From Stropharia rugosoannulata (Eukaryota; Basidiomycota; Agaricomycetes; Agaricales; Strophariaceae): a DNA stretch of 64,000 nt. Both the position numbers and the translations under genes were made by a program. Shown here in pieces: positions 21,522 through 31,858 of the stretch (its first letter is position 1; every line of letters begins with the position of its first letter). The stretch covers positions 2,108,001 to 2,172,000 of the forward strand of contig JANCIK010000009.1 in the NCBI GenBank assembly GCA_028532985.1, in the 5' to 3' direction. The notes below the pieces were generated by a model. It was not told the DNA's origin, made no database searches, and saw only the letters and a program-made list of their open reading frames with translations.

Positions 21522-22251
21522 GAATATATAGCGTTGTGGGCGTGCATCTCACCTGGCGGTTCCTAAAGTTTTCCCCGTATCTTCTAAGAAATGGAGACAG
21601 AGTGAGTGCCTTCAGATTGATTGGAAAAACATAGGAAAAGATACAGGACCGGGAACTCAACTTGAGCTCTGAAACCGGCCTGAAAAAGAAATAACTCTCA
21701 CCTCAGCAAGGTGCGATAGGTATAGGGCCCGGGTGGGCAACGCAAGCACTAAGGATTAACGACAAAATTTAGATATTAATAGATGCAGTAAATATATTAA
21801 TAGATATTACTTATCTTGGCAAGTACAGCCAAGTACAGTGGCATCGCGTACTACTTACTTGCTGCTAATTCAACTCAAGTACCTTTTCATTACAGGAAGA
21901 TGCTAGCCACCTCATCGGGGCCTCACCTGGACCAGACTGCTGGCTCAACTATGCACAAGTCCGGCGCCACGTCCTAGCGCTACGCGATCCGAATCGACCA
22001 GAGAACGTCGAAAGAGACCTAGATAGCAGGCTCTACCAACCTCAACCCTGACCTCCCTGACCCTAACGCGGTATGTATCTTTCAACTTAATATCCGATAC
22101 TCAGGGATACTCAGGGATAACCACGCTACAGCTACCTAGGCTGGCTGAGACATTTGGAAAGATCTGCGTGTAATTAGCCAAATATGTATATGTGGTTGAA
22201 ACCTACTGCAGCTCTCACCTTAAACAATCGCTGTACTGTCGCCAGAGAGGC
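21522..22251. other. Divergent spacer between TET/JBP-like and DDE-like genes, with a relict-looking exon
   Basis: About 730 bp. It contains an open 51-codon stretch (21896-22051, plus strand) preceded by an acceptor-like ttttcattacag and followed at 22071 by a donor-like gtatgt. It translates to EDASHLIGASPGPDCWLNYA and on to LYQPQP. It may be a noncoding leader exon, a missed exon or a relic. AT-rich repeats (ttaatagat, near 21776-21805) lie before it. Confidence 0.4.
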
Positions 22252-25200
22252 ATGGCCTCTCAAGCTGATGTGTTTGACATTGATGTCGTTCGTGCCATTC
22301 TCAAAGCTGCTGAGCCGTCTGTCTCAGCCAAGAACAAGTTTATGGCTGAGTGGGACGCTAGTGTGAGTGCATGGATTTTGTCTTGCAGATTTATGCGCTA
22401 ATCTACTACCTAGGTTAAGAAACGGATATCCTCTTGGAAAGGCAAGGGCGCCGACAAGACTACATCAATCGAGCAGCTCGGGTTTGAGGCCCAGATCGTG
22501 GAGTACATTGATTACCTGCACAAGAGGCTTTCCGTCCATGGAAACTCCACCAAGAACCCAATCCTCGTACTCAGCAAGGGGATACCCTTCATGGGTCCCC
22601 GTTTCATTCCACCTACCTATACACATGTTCTCAGGCGACACGCGGTTCCGACCATTGCCCCGGAGCTAGCATATCTTAAACCGGTCACCATTGTTCACCC
22701 AGTCTTTTATCCTACAGTGTTGACCAAGGTGTGCCCGCGATGCGACTCAAAAAATGTTCTATGGGAAGGTTGGAACACTACGGGCGCTCGAGACGTATAC
22801 GGAGTGTCAGTGAATGAAAGGGCTTTAGGTTTCCAGATGCGATGTAAAGATTGCAAAGAAAATGCGGGCGCAGATGAGACATATTGTTTTGCCACAACAA
22901 ACCCCACTTTCTGGGAGACATGTATGCTCTGGAAAATACCAAGTAAGTAGCATAAAACTAGCCCATGAATTCAGGCATTGACCGATCTTAACTCCAGAAA
23001 CCATCCCGATCTTTAGCAAGCGCGCAGCGGTTACTCATGATCTATTTGACCTGATCACGGAACTTCGGCTATCTACTACGTCTGCTGGCCTTGCCGAAAA
23101 TATCAAACGTAAGTATTATCTATGATTGCTGAATATGTGTTTTAATCTGACATCTATTCTGAAGAACTTCACCTTCTCGAGTATACGAGACGTAAATTAG
23201 ATTACATACTGCATTTCGAGATCGCGCCTCGAAATCAACTTAACAAAGAACGCCCACCTTTCAAAACGTTCTCAACGCCGACGGACCCAGGAGGATACAA
23301 TGATGCACCAATTACTAGTGATTTTGTGTCGGATATGTATCTGAACTTTGTCAGCAATGGTAGAGAGCAGGAAAGCACGCATTACTGTAAAACAAGAGCC
23401 GGTAAATATTATCTACTTAGCTCCAATGGTGCAGCACTTACTCATGTACACACAGCCATCTCTATCTCGGTCGATAACACCTTCAAATCAGCAAGCAAGG
23501 CAACCGTTGTCAGTAAGGCTGATAGACATCGTGAGAGGCCGATAAAAGGTGGCGTCCTCAGCGCTTTGAATGAACATAACGAAGGTCTGGCATGGGTATG
23601 TTCATTTGTTTTTTGAAGTATTAAACGGTACTAATAGATCTTGTTTGTTAGAGATTTTGCTTGTCTGCATCTCCTGTAGAGCTGCAAGAGCTCCTATCAG
23701 GAATTGCAAAGCGTCTTGTTTGTCTGGACAAGCCAAATGCAGCAGCCATAATCGCTGACAATTGCTGTGCGGTTCGCCGCTTCATCGAGGAGGCATTTGG
23801 CAAGGATATCTTGGTATGCCTTGATGTGTTTCACTTTATATCACGGTAAGTAAAAGCACATTGTATCCCTATATCGCATTAATTGTCCTACTAGCTACGG
23901 TGCCGTTACTCATGGCGGTACAAAGAATCCATTTCACCGTGAAGTACTCGCTTCGATTAAGGACGCAATAGTCAAAACACCGGCGAAAAATACCACGCCT
24001 GCTACGTACTGGCCGAAAGAGGATCAAGAAGTTAGACTATGTAAAGCGTATGAGCACTGGGCCCAGATTGAGGGTGTTTGGTCTGCCGCAGCGCCGAAGG
24101 TTAGTACCATCAGAAACTCCTTCATTTCTTTACTTTACTAATTGAAGCATGTTAGACTCATAGTTACCAGCTGGGGCACGTCCGTAAGGGGTGCTTATCC
24201 CGGCCCGATAATATCTCGCACATTTCTCTAGATGGGAGTCGAATAGAGGGATCGCACAAAGGGTGGAACTCTCTCCAGCGTGCTCAGCCTAGCGGAATTG
24301 AGATGTATACCGCGCTGGGTCACGATCACTTCCACCGACGAAATATTCGTGTCAGCACTTCTCGTACAGTAGGAAGTAAGCGCGGCAGTATCAACTGCCC
24401 CGGGTTTGTGTCTTCGCTAAATGGCTCACACCACATTCATCTTGCGGATTATGTTGCCCGCCTATCAAATTTGGTGAACCAGCGCGAAGCATCTGCATCC
24501 AAGGTAGAATGCCCCAGTCCCGCGCCTGTTCTCCCTGAAGTAAACAGCTCGGAAACTTTTGGGCTTGTTCAATCGCATCACTCGAAGACATTTGGGGGAC
24601 TGGTCAATGCAGAAGAAGACTCGGCATTAGTAGAGTATGACCCACTGCTTGACGGCAGCGACAACGAGGCAGGGGAAGAAGCAGCCACAGCTCATCTTTC
24701 TGAGACTATAGGTATAAATCCAGATCTCATTTCGACTTCACTACAAAGATCTCGCAACCCGGAAGCAAAGGGAAAGAAGAGGAAGGAGCCCGACCTACCT
24801 ACTGCTCCTGTTCCGGCTATTGCTAGCACCGTGGCGACAGACGGATGTGACACCCCGGATTCAAAACGGAGACGCCTAGGAGCTGGGCCACCACTGAGCC
24901 CAGGAAGTATGCCAGTCGCTGGGTCCTCTAAGGATGTCGACGCAAGTGGGACTCCGGTCAGTGTGCCTGTTCGGATATTCTATTTATAGCTTTACTGACA
25001 TTTACCTTCAAGGCGAGTAAAGTTTCTTCTGGGTCGCCGACGCCTGGCCCAATTAACTGCGAGCCGTCAGGCGATGTTATCTCACGCCAGGTAGATGCAT
25101 CTGCCCCGCCGCTAAGCAGGATTGGCGATCAAGTAATGCAAGCGGCATTTGCGTTCATGCCAACATCGGCTGGCCCCAGTCAACTGGCTTCAGAGACTGC

Positions 25201-26326
25201 GGTGCAGCCTATAAATGTGCTACAAGCGCACAGACCAAGTGAAGCAAGAGAAGAAGATTCGGCGGCCGGGGAAATACACCACCTACGTCGTCCACTTCCC
25301 CTTCCACTGAATTTGAAACAGAAAGGCCTCACACGCTCCCAAATTCTTTTTTCGATTGGAACGAACATCGACCCCCGCGCACTTGAGATAAAAGGCGACG
25401 ATGAGTTCTTCTTATTTATGGATATGCGCAAAGAGAATCAGTGGGCGTCGTTTACTATGACCGTGGACAGATGGGCGGGCGCAACAAAATTGTATAACAT
25501 TGGCTTACAGACGATAAAGAGACAGAAGGGGGGGGTATTTGTGCCAAAGCTCCCACAAGCTCTACAGTCGAAGCTAGCCTCAATCGAGGACAAGATCACG
25601 GAGCGATTGGCGAAAAACAACTATTTATCTGGTACGTCATCTATACTATATACCTACATCTGTTGACGTCAATAAATCCCAGCTACAAGTAACACCGAAA
25701 CATTTTGGAAGGCGCACTGTGAGGCAGTCCCCTCATTGAGAGCCAAAGCGGAGAGTTGGAGGTCGACTGATGCAAATGGGAATTTAGTTATAAAGAAGGT
25801 ATGTATTAGTCTTGTAACCGTTTAAAGTTCAAAATTTATACTGACCAATCTGGCATAGCCTCGCAAACCTGGGGTCTGCAACCGCTGCAAGAGCGCCCTA
25901 CTCCACCATCGCAAGGGATGCTGTTCGGACGGCTGCCCTCAAAGACCGAAACCAGGCGCGATCGACATGTCATTACCCGATTATCCTCAACCGGCTGGCA
26001 TCTTCAAGGATGCGCAGTCCTTTAATCCCCTTGGCTTCCTCACCGTGCTTCACAACCTCTATGAACGAGTTATCGAATACAAGTCCTTGAGCTCAAACAA
26101 CACAACGAGCGAAGCCCCTTCCGAATTTGACTCCGATACGATATGCGAAGATCACGCATTCGCGCGAATGGTTCAGCAAAGAACTAGGGTGATCAACAAT
26201 CACTCTTATTTCCTGCTTTACGATGGTCTAGATACGGTTCCTACTAGTACTACTGACAACAGTGCCTCTCTTATTTCTGAGATCAACGGCAAGAGGCATC
26301 TTCGCATGGACTGCCTGCATGAGTAA
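22252..26326 (+). CDS. Large DDE-transposase-like protein with two cysteine clusters
   Basis: Roughly 1,100-residue protein in about ten exons, start MASQADVFDIDVVRAILKAA. N-terminal block: SKGIPFMGPRFIPPTYTHV, then a zinc-ribbon-like cluster (VCPRCDSKNVLW and QMRCKDCKENAG, about 22733-22865), resembling the zinc-binding part of fungal transposase-associated DUF6729-type regions. Next comes an RNase H-like core: SISVDNTFKSASKATVV (first Asp near 23472), AAIIADNCCAVRRFIEEAFG, ILVCLDVFHFISRYGAVTHG (second Asp near 23822), and RIEGSHKGWNSLQRAQPSGI (possible Glu near 24246). Then a 300-residue low-complexity, acidic and Lys/Arg-rich linker, and a C-terminal region with a second cluster (VCNRCKSALLHHRKGCCSDG, near 25872-25930). 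No internal stop or frameshift. Divergent from the TET/JBP-like gene. DDE assignment is by motif pattern and memory of related mushroom proteins; it may be domesticated. Confidence 0.68.
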
Positions 26327-26730
26327 TTAATACTTGTTTAATCACTTTTTTATTACACATCCAACAAATACATAATATATAATTTCTTTAATTTACTCTC
26401 TACCATCAGCGTCCTGTAAGTTCGCAATGTGTGCATGAATTGGCGCACAGCGTTGATGGTGAGTATCAGCAGCAAATGACGACATGAGAAAAATGTCCGA
26501 AAATGGAAAACTCTGGGTGGCAATTGTGGAGTTCCAGGTGAAAACCCTGGGTTCAATTACCCCACCAGATTGAAAGTGACCTCCCTGGAAATGACAAATT
26601 TTCCATATTTCGAAAGCAGGATGTCACATGACGCGGACTGTAGCCACTGCCCGTTGGCCAAGGACCAAGGTTCACTACTTACACCCTCCGACTCATTCAT
26701 TTGCTAGACCCAGCGAGGCCGCCTACAGAC
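26327..26730. other. Intergenic after the DDE-like gene
   Basis: About 400 bp. AT-rich 3' flank, then the imperfect palindrome listed separately, then the short promoter of the mS41 gene. No exon or TIR found. Confidence 0.5.
26499..26611. repeat. Imperfect long palindrome (MITE-like or hairpin)
   Basis: Outer arms gaaaatggaaaa (26499-26510) and aattttccatatttc (26597-26611) are inverted relatives. Inner arms ctgggtggcaattgtgg (from 26513) and the segment ending caattaccccaccag (to 26568) pair with small bulges around a gtgaaaa loop. It could form an RNA or DNA hairpin or be a degraded MITE. Confidence 0.5.
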
Positions 26731-27405
26731 ATGGCGAGTGCACTGCTAAACCTGCAGCGGATATCCCGTATCCAACTTCCTGCCCTCCCTGCCCTGACCC
26801 GCTCCTACTACGTCCGCCCCGTCATTCCCAAAGCCCTCGATCCGGCCACACACCGCGTCGGACTCGGCCCTAACGCGGTGCCCGCGCCCGCTATCAAGAC
26901 ACCCACAGAGTTCCTGAAACGTATTGGCCGCGAGGCGGAGACGAAACTCTCTGTCGAGACGTGGAACGAGCTCTGGACCATGGACGGCGCTGCGATGAAG
27001 AAGGCCGGCGTCCCCATCCGCGACCGCAGGTGCGTGGCACTGTCGCGCTGTCACCGCTGTGCTCTGCAGCTGCAGTTGCACAGCCGGCGAAGGCGTTGCT
27101 GGGGTACTCGTGTCGTTGCTAACGGTGTGCTTGGGCCAGGTACATCCTATGGTGCATGGAGAAGTATCGCCTTGGTTTCCCGATCGGTGAATTTGCCCAT
27201 GAGCCGCGGCCGAAAAAGACTATTAGAGGGTGCGTTGTCTTTTTGTGCTATTCTTCGTGGAGAATTGTGAGTTTGTGCTGACGCCCGCCCCTCAATTAGA
27301 TGGGGACCAAAAGTGCAGAACGGCAAACTAATACGCTCGCGCCGGGTGAAAGACAAGACAAAAAAGGCGAAGCTGCCTCCGAAAAAGCCTATATCCCTTG
27401 TTTAA
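26731..27405 (+). CDS. FYV4: Mitochondrial small ribosomal subunit protein mS41 (Fyv4, IGR motif)
   Basis: IGR-motif protein of the mitoribosomal small subunit. ATG 26731 gives MASALLNLQRISRIQLPALP, an Arg-rich, acid-poor presequence fitting mitochondrial import. The family signature follows: IKTPTEFLKRIGREAETKLS and WNELWTMDGAAMKKAGVPIR, with the name-giving IGR. Intron 1 (about 27030-27140) joins to RYILWCMEKYRLGFPIGEFA, intron 2 (about 27229-27299) to WGPKVQNGKLIRSRRVKDKT, and the protein ends KPISLV with TAA at 27403-27405. Length of about 165 residues is right for the family. The following ORF-like stretch to 27530 is not coding. Convergent with the zinc-finger gene. Confidence 0.88.
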
Positions 27406-27656
27406 TTGCACATTCTTGTTCATGTTCAGAGCAACAAATGGAAATGATAATATCGATTGAGCACGGAGCGAGTAAGGAAAACAATTCGAAAGCAGTACAT
27501 TATTGGGAGCCAACAAAAAGTGTATAGACCGTCAACGGCTAGGAAAGGAAGTGAACGAAAACAATAGTATACAACTAATTATACAGGTCAGAGAAAAATG
27601 GAATAGAAAACATAGACCGGATGTGGATAGGAATGCAATAGAGGTGTGTACGGAAT

Positions 27657-28779
27657 TTACTTGGAAACTCTTTTTTTGTTGCCGCACGAATTCCTCTGGT
27701 GGCGGCCAAGGGCGTCTGGACGACTGAAGCTATCCCCGCAATGGCAGGTGTGCTGCTTCCCAAAAACGGCGTCGGTGGAGTCGAGATGAGTTTTCAGATG
27801 GCGCACGAAATCAGGCATGCGCTTCTCGCCTTGCGTCCATCGACAGCCCATTGGGCATTCGAAACGGCTTTCTTTGGCACCTGGCCGATTGCGGAGCAAG
27901 CTGTGGATCTCCTCGAGGACTGCGCCCTCTGCCAGTTTGTTGCGCTTCGAGATGGCAGCGCGTCTCCGCTTGGGTGACGGCGCCGACGCCGATGGGCGGG
28001 GGGAGGGGGGTGCAGACGCGGGTTTGTACTCATCGTCGTCAGAGTCGGTTGACCGGGGCGCCTGCGCCGCACGGCCTCGCTGTTTCGGGCTCCTGCTCTC
28101 CGTCCTCGGTCGCTTGGACTCTGGGGCTAACTGGACTTTGGACGAGCGGACGCGTTTAATTTGACCTGGACGGAAAGGCACGCTATCCGAGTCTGGCTCG
28201 TAGTCTTCGTCGTTTCCGTAATCTTCGCTGTCCTCGTCACTATCGGCATCGTAGTCAGACGAGGGCGAGGACGGGATCACATAGTGGGAGCGCGTTGGGA
28301 GGGGCGCGACGACGCGTTCGCCGAGGTCGGCCGGACAGACACTTGTAGGACGAGACGCCTCCGAAGACGAAGACAACTGATCCGTAGGGTAGTCTATTAC
28401 ACCAGCATCACTCTGGAAAGGGTCCCAGCGGCTGTATCGGTCGTCAATAACAGAACTCTGCAGTTCAAGACCGTGCAGGTTGAAAGGAGTCGGAAGTGGG
28501 CAGCCATAGCTGTAGTCCAGAGCCCAAGTAGATGTTAGGAGTGGGGAGCCTTGGTGCGGGGAGGGCGAAGTGTCGCTGAAGCTATCTGAACTGCAGGTAG
28601 AGCCAGAGTCCTGGAAGAGCGTTAGGGTGCTGTAGTCGCCGGGGGTTGCCGGGAATATAATTTCCTGTTTGAGGTAGCTGAAGTCGTCATACTCGGGGCC
28701 ATAAGACGTGCCGGGGACGGCGAAATCGAAAAATGGGTTGTAGTAGTTAGAGGCGGGAGCGTCGGTGTAGACAGACATC
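27657..28779 (-). CDS. C2H2 zinc-finger transcription factor-like protein
   Basis: Intronless minus-strand gene of about 373 residues; ATG at 28777-28779 gives MSVYTDAPASNYYNPFFDFA. The N-terminal 200 residues are Ser/Pro/Tyr-rich and acidic, like an activation domain. A highly acidic block (DADSDEDSEDYGNDEDYEPD) is followed by a basic, Lys/Arg/Pro-rich NLS-like segment (SPKRRRAAISKRNKLAEGAV). The C-terminus has a degenerate first finger, RFECPMGCRWTQ with a distant FVRHLKTH, and a second finger HTCHCGDSFSRPDALGRHQR, arranged as in many basidiomycete two-finger regulators. This predicts DNA binding in the nucleus. The upstream open frame to 29072 lies beyond a good start context and is probably 5' UTR. 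Targets are unknown. Confidence 0.85.
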
Positions 28780-29993
28780 GAGGGTGAATTGTGTGGCAAA
28801 CCATGGCAAGAATGGAGCGCTTTATAGCTGGTCGGGCCTTTATGTTGCACGCGACAAGCAAAGGCCCAAGTAACCCCATTAGGTATTAAAATCTTAATGG
28901 GGATAGAGCAAGGTCGGTTCTTCACAAGAGGCATTCCCACACAGCATCTGGCCCCAGCATTGGCCATTCTCATAATTTGTACATTTTTCTGCATTTTCAC
29001 GTTTATTGTATACCGCAGAGCTATCTGGTGCCATACGGCCGTCCTGAGCCTCGCAAAAGAGCTTTTTCGCAACGGAAGGGGGTCTACCAGGAGCGAAAGA
29101 GCGAAAGCGCGTCCTGGCCAATGACATCAGACCTTAAAGCGCGACGCGCAAGCGACGCGTTTGCTTTGATTGGCCTCGTGCGCATTCATGCTGCGGCCCG
29201 CCTCCTCTCGAGTCAGCTCAGTGACTACACGACAACTACACGAGGTAGCTCGTCCGCAGAGCCTCGGCCTCATTGTTCGCTGCTTTGGCCCCATCATACT
29301 ATTGGGCCCAATTTGGGCCCATCAGTGATTCTGATTGTGTTTCCGAGCTTTCATGCACACATGTTTTTAGAGCAAAGCAATTCACATTGCGTTCTTTCAG
29401 AATCCTTCGAGCAAATGCACGGTGACTAATGAACTAATGACCTCTAATGTTTCCATCGCAGAAACCGAGTGAGTGCACAGTGAGTGTGATAGCCAAGAAC
29501 TCATACGTATCACATGACGCACGAATGGTAACAGAACGCGTGTGTCTGCGACGCAGAGCGAGAGAACGATCAAAAAACGATAGGAGGATGGAGAGCCAAA
29601 TAAAGAGCTGGGGCGGAAGCAGAGAAGGGACGCATCTTATAGGACGTCCTTCGTCTGTGGCTTACTACGGTGCTAATCGGCAAAGCCGCTCCGGGAGGTT
29701 GAGCTACGCTGCATCCCGCTCCCGTCCCGCTCAGTGATCTACAAGTGGGTCGAGTGTGCAACGAGTGCATGTACTATTTCTGAATGTCAATTCAATGTGG
29801 ATAGTCATACAGAGACCATACCTTACCCAATTTTTGATTACTGTTACTGTCAGTTCTCCAGATGACTCAATTGAATGCCCCGTACGTCTGAGTAGTACCA
29901 GAACTCATTTTGGTGGATTGTACGCGTCGAGGATTGTACACGCTCAAGTGCGAGTAGAACAGTGGCCTGCATGCCACGGAAACGATCTTCATA

Positions 29994-30037
29994 GTCTCTC
30001 GTCGACAAGCCAAATTTGACGATTAGAATTCAAGTTG
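29994..30037 (-). repeat. Diverged copy of the SNIP1 terminal exon start
   Basis: The 44-bp stretch matches 30784-30827 at roughly 38 of 43 aligned positions (shared core gacaagccaaatttga, then ttcaagttg). On the minus strand it still reads IVKFGLSTRDY, against VIKFGLSTREY in the real gene, and keeps part of the acceptor context, but the reading continues into unrelated sequence, so it is a pseudo-exon. Confidence 0.75.
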
Positions 30038-30184
30038 TTCCGAACAGAATTGTGGAAGATCTACTCACGAGAACAGCGAAAGTGTGGATGCTTTGGGATT
30101 CGGAAGAGTTGGACGTTGAGTACAGGCAGCAAGATACAGTACTAAGAGACTGGATCATGACGTCAACCAGGAACCTATGGGGCC

Positions 30185-30311
30185 TTTTTTTTTTTTTTTT
30201 TTTTTTACATGGAGAGGTCTTCAGCATTTGGACAATGGACGCGTGCACCTTACCCAGAGTGATTGGGAAAAATAAGTCTGGTACACGGGTGCGCGCAAAA
30301 AAAAAAAAAAA
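30185..30311. repeat. T22 and A15 homopolymers in inverted arrangement
   Basis: A run of 22 T (30185-30206) and a run of 15 A (30297-30311) face each other across about 90 bp. They could pair as a hairpin, be insertion-linked tails, or reflect assembly-sensitive microsatellites. Confidence 0.85.
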
Positions 30312-30756
30312 GAGGAATGAGCTTATCTCTCATGACCGATGGATGTTTTTCCAAACATCAAATGCGGCTTCATCTTTCAATTCAGCAGCGTCGTTCCATT
30401 CCGTGATTCCAGGGCCCTCGTCCCGTCACGCGATAAGGAACTTCTTTACCTGTAAATTTATCAACGTAAAGTTTAAGTTGTCCGGTGACCATGACTGTCT
30501 CTCGGAAAAGAGCACGTCATTGTTAGCTATTTGCGGGTTCATGAGAGAGGTGCCTCAAAAGGTATGCAGGGCGGGTGTAAGGGCAGAGCTAGACTGGCCT
30601 TAAGTTGTTTACTGCTTTAGGCACATCCTTGATTCCGATAATGTTTCGATGATTTCATGAGCATGTCTTTATAGCAAAGCAAAACAAAATGTACATCTCG
30701 TCCTTGAAACTTTATAGAGCGCTACTGGCTCTGTTGCAACGAATTACCACGAGGTC

Positions 30757-31858
30757 CTATACCTCGTCATGCAGTAGAACATACTCTCTTGTGGACAAGC
30801 CAAATTTGATGACTAAAATTCAAGTTGAGCTACGGAACGCCTAGTGAGAGAGTGAACTCACCATCCTTCGCCTTGAGTTCGTAGAATCTAGCTGCAGGAA
30901 TAGGTTCATCATTGACGCTAGTCCCATTAGTTGACTCGAGGTCAATAATAAACGGTCTGCATGGGTGTCATTCACAGAGCCATATTAAACGAGAATCGAA
31001 GAACGAACTTCACAGTGCCCCTAGAAGAGCCAAACTCATCTTTTTCTTGTATGTAACGATCTTATTTTAATTAGCGTTAGGTGTGCAACTCAAGAAATAC
31101 TTCACTCACGCTGGAACACAGCGTGCTGCTTGGAGCACGACGGGTGGTCGATAGCAATGTCCGCGACTAATCGATCCCTACCAACGAGATACGCACTTTG
31201 ACGATGAATGTGCAACAGCTCTGCATTCATGTGCTTTAATATAACGTGTGTAGCACATATAGCATCAAAGGCACGCACCAGCTTGTTCACCGTCTTTGAA
31301 GACATACAGCCTCCACCCAATGACAGGTTTCCGGGCTTCGGGGGGTTCATTGTACTTGAGCACAGTGCTCGTCCCGTCAACAGCCTTGACCGTGTTCGTT
31401 TCTGCCGCCAGCAGCCCAGACGGTTTGTAATTGGGCTTTGCCTTTTCGGCCAATGTATCCGGGTCCTGCGACCCCTCCCGTGAGTCTGCACCGCGTGGCC
31501 GCGAGTTCCTGGAACGGGGAGACGCAGACCTTCTGTCCCGTCGTTCCCGGTCCCTATCTCTGTCTCGCGCAGAATCGTACCGTTCCCTGTCTTTCGCGCG
31601 CTCTCGTTCGCGCCTGCGCTCGTCATAGTCGCGGTCATCTCGGTCGCGTGAGTAGCGTGCGTTGTCTTCCTTGTAGCTCTTCCTACTATAATCGTTGTTA
31701 CGGGAGGAGGGGCGTCTGGAAGACGAGCTGGGTTCGCTGTCAGCCCAGCGCGAGGACTTTTCCTTGTCCCGTCGGCTGCTATACCCACTTCCGCTTCGTT
31801 GCGGTGGGTAGTCTTCGTCCTGCGCCTGCCGCCTGGGTGATCGTGATCGTCTAGACAT
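30757..31858 (-). CDS. SNIP1/Pml1-like FHA-domain RS protein (RES complex)
   Basis: Homologue of SNIP1 (animals), DAWDLE (plants) and Pml1 (yeast), the FHA subunit of the spliceosomal RES retention-and-splicing complex. The N-terminal 140 residues are an RS/RD/RE-rich disordered domain (MSRRSRSPRRQAQDEDYPPQ onward). Then KPVIGWRLYVFKDGEQ, an intron, ELLHIHRQSAYLVGRDRLVA and IDHPSCSKQHAVFQ (phosphothreonine-binding FHA loops with the conserved R, S, H), RPFIIDLESTNGTSVNDEPI and RFYELKAKD. A last small exon, VIKFGLSTREYVLLHDEV, is reached by an intron with acceptor near 30812; the stop is at 30757-30759. The FHA residues for phosphopeptide binding are intact. It is divergent from the ABCC transporter (about 695 bp). 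It shows a partial duplicate of its last exon downstream. Confidence 0.9.

Larger units (their letters stand above)
28780..30756. other. About 2 kb intergenic with degenerate duplications and homopolymers
   Basis: No gene supported. It holds a diverged copy of the last SNIP1 exon (29994-30037), a segment near 29320-29375 resembling 30629-30685, and a T22 / A15 pair. Composition varies and the open frames have no motif. It looks like a region shaped by segmental duplication and insertion. Confidence 0.55.

Noticed and set aside
22252..26326. KDZ-type transposase assignment for the large DDE-like protein
   Set aside because: The typical KDZ features I know (YDIACQW-like and GVGRTDGEGIERNW-like blocks) are absent; the pattern is of another DDE-like group.
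26513..26568. tRNA-like stretch (ggttcaa T-loop-like sequence)
   Set aside because: The arms pair only as an imperfect palindrome. There is no consistent D-arm, anticodon arm and 7-bp acceptor stem.
18160..26611. One complete mobile element with terminal inverted repeats
   Set aside because: By eye I found no matching inverted ends or target-site duplication around the block, so I kept the genes as separate features.
27817..28538. Long plus-strand open frames across the zinc-finger gene
   Set aside because: They are GC-rich shadows of the minus-strand gene, whose frame has clear C2H2 fingers and acidic/basic domains. The plus frames have no motif.
28780..29072. Upstream in-frame extension of the zinc-finger protein
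   Set aside because: The extension lacks conserved features, and the internal ATG at 28779 begins a typical Ser/Tyr/Pro-rich N-terminus; it is probably 5' UTR.
31438..31854. Plus-strand ORF antisense to SNIP1
   Set aside because: It is the reverse of an RS/RD-rich coding region, which naturally lacks stops on the other strand.
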